NCBI RefSeq assembly: GCF_043757465.1 | Contig: NZ_JAYVPL010000145.1 | Coordinates: 36,594 to 100,593, forward strand | Source of the DNA: Armatimonas sp043757465 | GTDB taxonomy: Bacteria; Armatimonadota; Armatimonadia; Armatimonadales; Armatimonadaceae | Reading direction: 5' to 3' | DNA: 64,000 nucleotides | In this document: one piece after another, positions 59,801 to 64,000 of the stretch | Numbering within the stretch: the stretch's first letter is position 1 | Layout: each line of letters begins with the position of its first letter | Made by a program: the position numbers and the translations under genes | Notes under the pieces: model-generated | What the model was told of the DNA's origin: nothing | The model's input: the letters and a program-made list of their open reading frames with translations, nothing else | Databases searched by the model: none

Positions 59801-60646
59801 AGCGGGGTTGTCCTTGACCAGATTGAGTGCCTGGGGATTGTTCAGCCCCGCGAAAAACAGGGGCGCAAGGTGTGCCACATAGAAGCTCTCTTTGGTGTCA
59901 CGCCCCGCCCACAGGTCGCGGAGGTAGTCCGTTCCCCCGTTCGGAGCCGTCAGCCAGCCGCGCTTTGAGAGAAAGTGGATAAAAAGCAAGCGGTTAAAGA
60001 AAAGCTGTGTGAAGAGCTGTTTTGCTTTGGGCTGACCCGAAAAACCGACAATCGCGTTTCGAGTTGCGTTAAAGACCTGCTCATACGCATCGAAAAACGC
60101 CCGCGTGACTTTCTCGACATCCCAGGCCGTCAGCCAGACCGAGCGACACTTCCCCCAGTCAAGATTCGCCGTGAGCTCCAGTGCGGGCAAGTTGACGTTG
60201 CGTAGCGTATACGTCTCCGCGAGGCTGTCACGGTCGAAGCCAAACGTCCGCAGACGAGGTAGCCCCCCTTCGCGCTCCTCAAAGTGACAGAACCGTAGCC
60301 CGTTGTAGTCCTCCGTGGCACAGACAAAAACCAGGCTCTCCAGCGCGGCATTGTTGTAAGCGGCTCGCTCGCGGACTCTCTGGCGAACTCCCCGGAGAAT
60401 CTCGCGTAAGTCCGTGCGCTTGAAGGGCGTGGCGAACTCAACGAGGAAAATCGCGAACGGATCGCTTCCCGTGAAGGGGATCAGGCGGCTCACCTGCGCC
60501 CGTGCCGACGTGCGCCCGGCGACTTCCTGCTCGTTGTAGGTATAGGGGTCTTCCGGGTCGAGCGGCCAGCTCAGCTTGTCCTTTAAGAGGGCAAAGAGGC
60601 TCTCGCGGTCAACAATTTGGCTCAGGTCTTCGGGTGTGATACTCAT
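56840..60646 (-). CDS. Type IIG-like adenine methyltransferase fused to AlbA_2 (Schlafen-type) domain
   Basis: In this 1268-aa protein the N-terminus (1-300) resembles BREX/Type ISP-like methylases (FSGQPKAKQLFTQLFFNRLL). The N6-adenine methyltransferase core has motif I VVDPACGSGAFLLG (about 427) and motif IV IANPPYGG (about 622), gamma class. Residues about 800-1050 are the target-recognition region, encoded by markedly AT-rich DNA (about 57490-58250). The C-terminus (about 1129-1265) is an AlbA_2/divergent AAA_4 domain: DFKEFMAVNPLGANTDGKHI, AFLNTDGGTVLIGVKDSG, YLDDKVYLRDGNRTVELSGR. No PDDEXK nuclease motif is evident. The start overlaps the helicase stop (ATGA), so both are one operon. 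Confidence 0.85.
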   Translation of the reverse strand: MSITPEDLSQIVDRESLFALLKDKLSWPLDPEDPYTYNEQEVAGRTSARAQVSRLIPFTGSDPFAIFLVEFATPFKRTDLREILRGVRQRVRERAAYNNAALESLVFVCATEDYNGLRFCHFEEREGGLPRLRTFGFDRDSLAETYTLRNVNLPALELTANLDWGKCRSVWLTAWDVEKVTRAFFDAYEQVFNATRNAIVGFSGQPKAKQLFTQLFFNRLLFIHFLSKRGWLTAPNGGTDYLRDLWAGRDTKESFYVAHLAPLFFAGLNNPQALNLVKDNPALHARIGRVPFLNGGLFEKTPEETSDIVIPDAVFATIFTDLFARYNFTITESSPDDTEVAVDPEMLGKVFEKLILKADREATGAFYTPRSVVQFMCRESLKGYLTKALPSPEKPDAIVRLVDEEDDQAISVREAKQLIGALERLRVVDPACGSGAFLLGMMQSIFTLMGQLDTRAANTRERDNYDRKLSIIQKNLYGVDLEPLAANIAMLRLWLSLIVDYRESAIDRLPPLPNLDFKIEVGDSLSAPDPRVQGDIFRSRALDDADALAKKKRDHFHAINSKKTTLAAEIRAEEAKIAAELAKNAAVALPTDSFDWRVQFIEVFKPDETERGEAGGFHIVIANPPYGGTPVPDAVRYRMFPRAEGSISKDLYGIFMGRALELLVPGGVACYIVSNTWRTIKSFKPLRVRLAQKTSLLHVLDLPNWIFEATVNTGIVTLTNTPPPAGHSLIAGDLTGIKKDDWQTLEANLRLIASQSPDIQTPAYARYTYPQATIATYENHSFFIASPKLYGLMSDARFTKLGTLADVKVGLQTGYNEYYLRKKDGVRGSYQILNEAEILTEKEIANLTDNEKQNGVDLKKYGGRFIVPFDKGGESEASEGWIPNYYVPTGYFIDWSKSSVDDLRTLTIADVKEDKNEDNKIQLDDNEKRAAVIRNPQYYFRKGVTFSPTGIYSPSFRIGCGTVFGNKGSTIFSDNISPEGVLGYSSNLIARYVLKSYLSHTVETGEEVLSQLPIPLLDVNITSQIETLISSIIEKQKADLRYPYHLHEQREIDALVYSLYGLTDDDIREVTLWYCRRYDKLARAQGVYDEAIVNYASYLERAEELLTRPTDYWRSHPLLTQIAAGEGLRMDFKEFMAVNPLGANTDGKHIAKAIAAFLNTDGGTVLIGVKDSGVVVGIKPDLAHVNRHNNDGFELKLRQILGALDPAPRGNIEVSFAPLPDGTVCVITVSPALGATYLDDKVYLRDGNRTVELSGRELVEWSAKRRGG

Positions 60647-63600
60647 AATTTTAATTCTATCCAGCAGACAAGTTTCGGGACAATGGTACCCGGTAGGCTA
60701 ATATCCCGGAAGCGATCACGCGCCAGATTCTTCAGCGCCTTGAGCTGCTTTGCAAGTATCGCCTCCTCCGACGGGTTCCCGGAGTGCTCTCCCGGTGTGG
60801 TGCCGCTCAGAACCTCCAGAATCCGCCCCGCGTCAAAGCTCGTGCGTCCGCTGGCGTAGGCCAGGCCCAGAACGGGGTAGCCGAGCAAGGCGGCGAACTT
60901 CTCTTTATCCGCCTCGGTCGCTTTCCTCGTCGGCTCCAGTGTGAAGAGGGCAAAGACTCCCGCCTCCGGTGCGCCCTTCCAAACACCAAACGCGCCGAGG
61001 GGAAGCTGGTCAATCAAGTTTTGCACGGCGGGATCGGGCGGCTCGATTGTCGTCAGGTGGACGTACTGGGTCAGCGCCTTATCCGTGCGGCTCAGCTCAC
61101 CCTCGTACTGGCTATTGAACTCCTTCAGGTTCCCCGCCGGGTCATTGGACTTGAAGAACGAGACATCAAGTCCCAGAGTCCGGCTAATCTTCAGTGTCCG
61201 GTTCTCCACAGCCCCCACCAGCCCGATAATCTTCTCAATCTCGGGGGGCGGAAGTACGTTATAGATAGAGAACTCGTGCGTCTCCGGTGTGATCTTCGGG
61301 TTCAGGCGGCGGTCCACACGCCCGATTCGCTGGATCAAGCGTACCGGGTTCCAGTGAATGTCGTAGTTCAGGATCGCCCCCGCCTCTTGCAGGTTCACCC
61401 CTTCTGCAAGCACATCGGTCGAGATGAGAATATCCACCCGACGCGGAATCGAGTAGGGCCAATAGCCATAGGGCGGGGGGTTATAGCCAGGGCAGAAGGC
61501 GTGCAGAATCGCTGCCCGTGTCTTCTCCACTCGTGAGTCAATCCGGGCAACACCCGCGCCGTCCAGACGTGCCTTCAGTGCGCGCTCCAGGTACTCCGCC
61601 GTCCGCTGGCTCTGCGTGAAGACCAGAATACGCTTCCCCTCCGCCAGGTCAAAGCGCAGCCGTGTGATAACTTCTTCGAGCTTCGGGTCCGGCTGCTGGC
61701 GTACTTTGAGCGTTGCGGCGTGAATCTCTTTTAGAAACTTCAGATCGGCAAGAATATCCTCGCGCCATCGCTCCACATCGAAGTCCTGCGCGTTGAAGTC
61801 CTCTAGCTTCTTCCCCAGACCACGCTGCCGAATCGCCTTATCGAGCCACGCATCAACCTCATCCCCCGATGTATCAAGCGCCTCGCCATCATCTAAAAGA
61901 TCGGGATCGGCAAAGAGCCCAAGCCCCTCCTCGGTCTCCTCCTCCTCGATCTGCTTGGGGAACAGTGGCGTTCGAACCCAGTCCAGATGCGGTTGGATCA
62001 GACCATCGGCCTCTTCTTTAAGTGACTGTTTCAGGCGAGCGATTAGTCCCGTGCCGAGGCTCTGAAGAATCCCCTGGAACGCCACCGGGCTGGACTCAAG
62101 CTGCTTGAGCGTGTTGGAGAACACCAGACCTGCCAGCCGCACCTCGTCCTGATAGACCTTGCCTCCTGGCTTAGGTTCGTAGCGGTACTGCTCCATCAGA
62201 AACGCCGCCAGCTTGATGCCTTCGATCTTGGCCTTGATAAGCTTCGTCAGCGCCGCGACATTGATCTCCGCCTCGGCATCGTCCAGTGTCTTCTTGAGCT
62301 TCTTGAAGAGGTTTACTCCAGGGCGAAAACGTTTGTCGGTCAGATCCACCAGAGCGCTGTAGCCTGAACTCTGCTCCCCGAACTCGTACTCCACACACTC
62401 CGGGTCACGGCGCTTGGGAAACATTAGGTGCTTCCCTGCCGCCTCAGAGAGTGCCTTACAGGTCTTGCGGCTCCGCTGGATCAGCACGCTCTCCAATACC
62501 CGGTTCAGAGACTCACTCGGAGTCTCAAAAAGCTCCATCGAGAGCTGGCCGTAGGGAACGTCTGTCGGAGAAGCTATTTTGTCCAGCTCACGGGCAAAAC
62601 GCCGAATCTGATCAATGCTGTACCCCCCGATGCTTCCCTCCTGGTGGGTGATCAGCGCGAGCTGTGCGCTCATATCGTGGTAGGCCGTATTGATCGGAGT
62701 CGCTGTCAGCAGAATCGTCTTCTTACGGCGTCCTCGGCTGGGTGCGACAATCTCCATCAAGTTCTTGTAGCGCAAAGCCGAGGTCTTGCGGAAGTTATGG
62801 GACTCATCAATCACCAGCACATCCGCCCGCTCCGCCAGCCGTCGTAGCTGCTCAATCTTCGCCTGTGTGGGCTCGTCGGCTTTTTCCTCGTCCAGATCAA
62901 AGCCGAAAGAGGTCATCGGTATATCGTAGATCGAGCCGAAGGGCTGGGTGTAGCAGCCCAAATATTCTTTTAGATAACCCTGCCAGCTCGAAACGAGAAT
63001 ACTTTTAGGAGCGATCAGCAAGACATTCAGCCCATCACGGCAGCACTTCTCCATGAGGGCCAGGGCAATAAAACTCTTTCCCAGCCCCACGCCATCACAG
63101 ACCATCACCCCGTGCTGTTGCTCGATGATCCGAAGTGCTTGACGGTACCCCTGAACCTGGTGCGGGTCGAGCATCTGTGCCAGTGTGCTGCCTACCAGCG
63201 CGGAGTTGTCTTGCTGCTGTTGCCCCCACAGTGTAAGTGCCTTTAGATAGAGGGCATACGGATTGTACAGGTCAATCTGCCGACGAATCTCGTGGAGTAC
63301 ATCGGCGGTCACGTCGTCCTTGATGGCTTCCTTCCAGCGCTCTTCAAACCAAACCCCGAGCTGCGATGTCTGCTCGGTGGTCAGCAAGACATTCAGCTCG
63401 ATATTCTGAGTCAGCCCGGCGCGGGTAAAATTACCACTGCCTAGAACACCCAGTTCAGGCGGAAACATGGGACGGCGAACCAGATAGGCTTTGGCATGGA
63501 ACTTCTTGGTCGTGTAGCAACGCGCCTCGATCTTGCCTGCCACAAAAAGTGCTTCCACTTGCTTCAACGGCGACAGATTAGGCACACTTTCCCGCTGAGT

Positions 63601-63849
63601 AAGAAGATCCTCATCAGATTGAGTCCGAAGCAACTGAAGGAGCCGTAAGCGCTGCTTTGCATCCGCATCACCCCCAAAAAGAATCCTGACCTTATCAAAT
63701 CCCTCCAGGGCATCCGCAATTAAAAAGAGCGCGTCCAGCGAAAAAAACGCTGTTGCAATGCAGAGTTCTTTACCCCCTGTACCAATTTCTTTTAACTTAG
63801 CAAGGAGGGTATTTAGCTCGTGGTTATCAATGATACTGCTGGTAGACAT
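60643..63849 (-). CDS. PLD-nuclease-like / SNF2-type helicase fusion
   Basis: In this 1068-aa protein residues about 1-190 form a phospholipase D-like domain with one HKD-type half (FHAKAYLV, about 118; GSGNFTRAGL shortly after). A SNF2/SF2 helicase follows: Walker A DGVGLGKSFIALAL (about 253), IDESHNFRKTSALRYKNLME (DExH, about 347), LLTATPINTAYHDMSA (motif III), ILVFTQSQRTAEYLERALKA (IV), ISTDVLAEGVNLQEA (V) and LIQRIGRVDRRLNP (VI, about 840). A long insert (about 470-690) separates the two RecA lobes. PLD and SNF2 proteins with a methylase recall DISARM (DrmC, DrmD, DrmMI), but here two functions are fused and DrmA/DrmB are absent. Confidence 0.88.
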   Translation of the reverse strand: MSTSSIIDNHELNTLLAKLKEIGTGGKELCIATAFFSLDALFLIADALEGFDKVRILFGGDADAKQRLRLLQLLRTQSDEDLLTQRESVPNLSPLKQVEALFVAGKIEARCYTTKKFHAKAYLVRRPMFPPELGVLGSGNFTRAGLTQNIELNVLLTTEQTSQLGVWFEERWKEAIKDDVTADVLHEIRRQIDLYNPYALYLKALTLWGQQQQDNSALVGSTLAQMLDPHQVQGYRQALRIIEQQHGVMVCDGVGLGKSFIALALMEKCCRDGLNVLLIAPKSILVSSWQGYLKEYLGCYTQPFGSIYDIPMTSFGFDLDEEKADEPTQAKIEQLRRLAERADVLVIDESHNFRKTSALRYKNLMEIVAPSRGRRKKTILLTATPINTAYHDMSAQLALITHQEGSIGGYSIDQIRRFARELDKIASPTDVPYGQLSMELFETPSESLNRVLESVLIQRSRKTCKALSEAAGKHLMFPKRRDPECVEYEFGEQSSGYSALVDLTDKRFRPGVNLFKKLKKTLDDAEAEINVAALTKLIKAKIEGIKLAAFLMEQYRYEPKPGGKVYQDEVRLAGLVFSNTLKQLESSPVAFQGILQSLGTGLIARLKQSLKEEADGLIQPHLDWVRTPLFPKQIEEEETEEGLGLFADPDLLDDGEALDTSGDEVDAWLDKAIRQRGLGKKLEDFNAQDFDVERWREDILADLKFLKEIHAATLKVRQQPDPKLEEVITRLRFDLAEGKRILVFTQSQRTAEYLERALKARLDGAGVARIDSRVEKTRAAILHAFCPGYNPPPYGYWPYSIPRRVDILISTDVLAEGVNLQEAGAILNYDIHWNPVRLIQRIGRVDRRLNPKITPETHEFSIYNVLPPPEIEKIIGLVGAVENRTLKISRTLGLDVSFFKSNDPAGNLKEFNSQYEGELSRTDKALTQYVHLTTIEPPDPAVQNLIDQLPLGAFGVWKGAPEAGVFALFTLEPTRKATEADKEKFAALLGYPVLGLAYASGRTSFDAGRILEVLSGTTPGEHSGNPSEEAILAKQLKALKNLARDRFRDISLPGTIVPKLVCWIELKL

Positions 63850-63920
63850 TACGATCTTGTTCGCCGTCTATAGCTCTCGTTCCTGCTTGCCGGAGGGTGA
63901 GGACACGGTCATTCAGTTTT

Positions 63921-63988
63921 AACCTCCCCCTGCCTCGTTCCTCGGCTTCCCCCTCCGGCTCTCGGTCGTTCCTCCCTGCGAAGGGGGA
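63921..63988. repeat. GC-rich palindromic intergenic element
   Basis: This spacer upstream of the helicase gene consists of alternating CCTCCCCC, CGTTCCTC and CCGGCT blocks. CTCGTTCCTCGGCTTCCCC and CTCGGTCGTTCCTCCC are near-repeats of each other. Its skeleton matches the coding segment 42007-42053. The rest of 63850-64000 shows no gene. Confidence 0.45.
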
Positions 63989-64000
63989 CAAAATAGGAAT

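Noticed and set aside
60654..60659. TAGAAT 7 nt before the methyltransferase ATG as another leaderless -10
   Set aside because: The gene overlaps the helicase stop by ATGA and the hexamer encodes the helicase C-terminus (Ile-Glu); translational coupling explains the start. An internal promoter is possible but unsupported.

Overview
The window looks like the chromosome of a diderm, moderately GC-rich bacterium, most likely Armatimonadota. The clearest phylum hint is the prepilin-like protein at 2945-3628, with an FTLIELLVVIAIIAILAA leader followed by FPVFAQAREKARQ and a late DGHAKF segment; that architecture is strongly expanded in Armatimonadota and Planctomycetota. LptC and LptA homologues, an OstA/LptD-like protein and several probable outer-membrane proteins point to an outer membrane. 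No rRNA, tRNA, CRISPR array or transposase gene was found.

Region by region. 1-486: the end of one gene, then a decayed small gene between 39-bp inverted repeats. 487-2738 (minus): translin-family protein and a GT-C type membrane glycosyltransferase. 2788-9081 (plus): a TPP riboswitch heads a prepilin-like gene and thiN; an acetyltransferase follows, then a tightly overlapping run of membrane protein, recX, GT4 glycosyltransferase and membrane protein. 9096-12057: two secreted barrel-like proteins, a small unknown, a CorA-type channel and a YkgJ-type protein. 12138-30521 (plus) is an 18-kb surface-protein locus: a structured leader RNA, a 2095-aa propeller protein, a CsgG/FlgT-like protein, a subtilase, a 1055-aa secreted protein, a second CsgG-like protein and an OstA-like protein. 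Three of these share the same C-terminal modules. 30533-34630 (minus): a primary-type sigma factor, gatB, and a rhomboid protease with a TPR tail. 34771-41191 (plus): a membrane-tethered SARP-type regulator, a set of 11-bp-phased direct repeats, and a run of secreted proteins and lipoproteins that becomes AT-rich halfway through an NlpC/P60 gene. 41232-55246: housekeeping and metabolic genes in both orientations (RarD, old-yellow-enzyme, deacetylase, HEAT, PEP-domain protein, LptA/LptC, nitronate monooxygenase, PhyH, AraC, PNGase F-like, aldo/keto reductase, DenD). 55283-63849 (minus): a damaged toxin gene with its partner, a broken PDDEXK nuclease gene, and a two-gene defence module (PLD-SNF2 helicase and methyltransferase-AlbA_2 fusion).

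Two global features stand out. First, many genes carry a -10-like hexamer (TAAAAT, TAAACT, TACAAT or TACACT) 6-8 nt before the start codon and have no Shine-Dalgarno sequence, which implies widespread leaderless transcription. Second, short 17-22 bp tandem duplications recur exactly over start or stop codons. All functional calls come from reading motifs by eye; no database search was possible.
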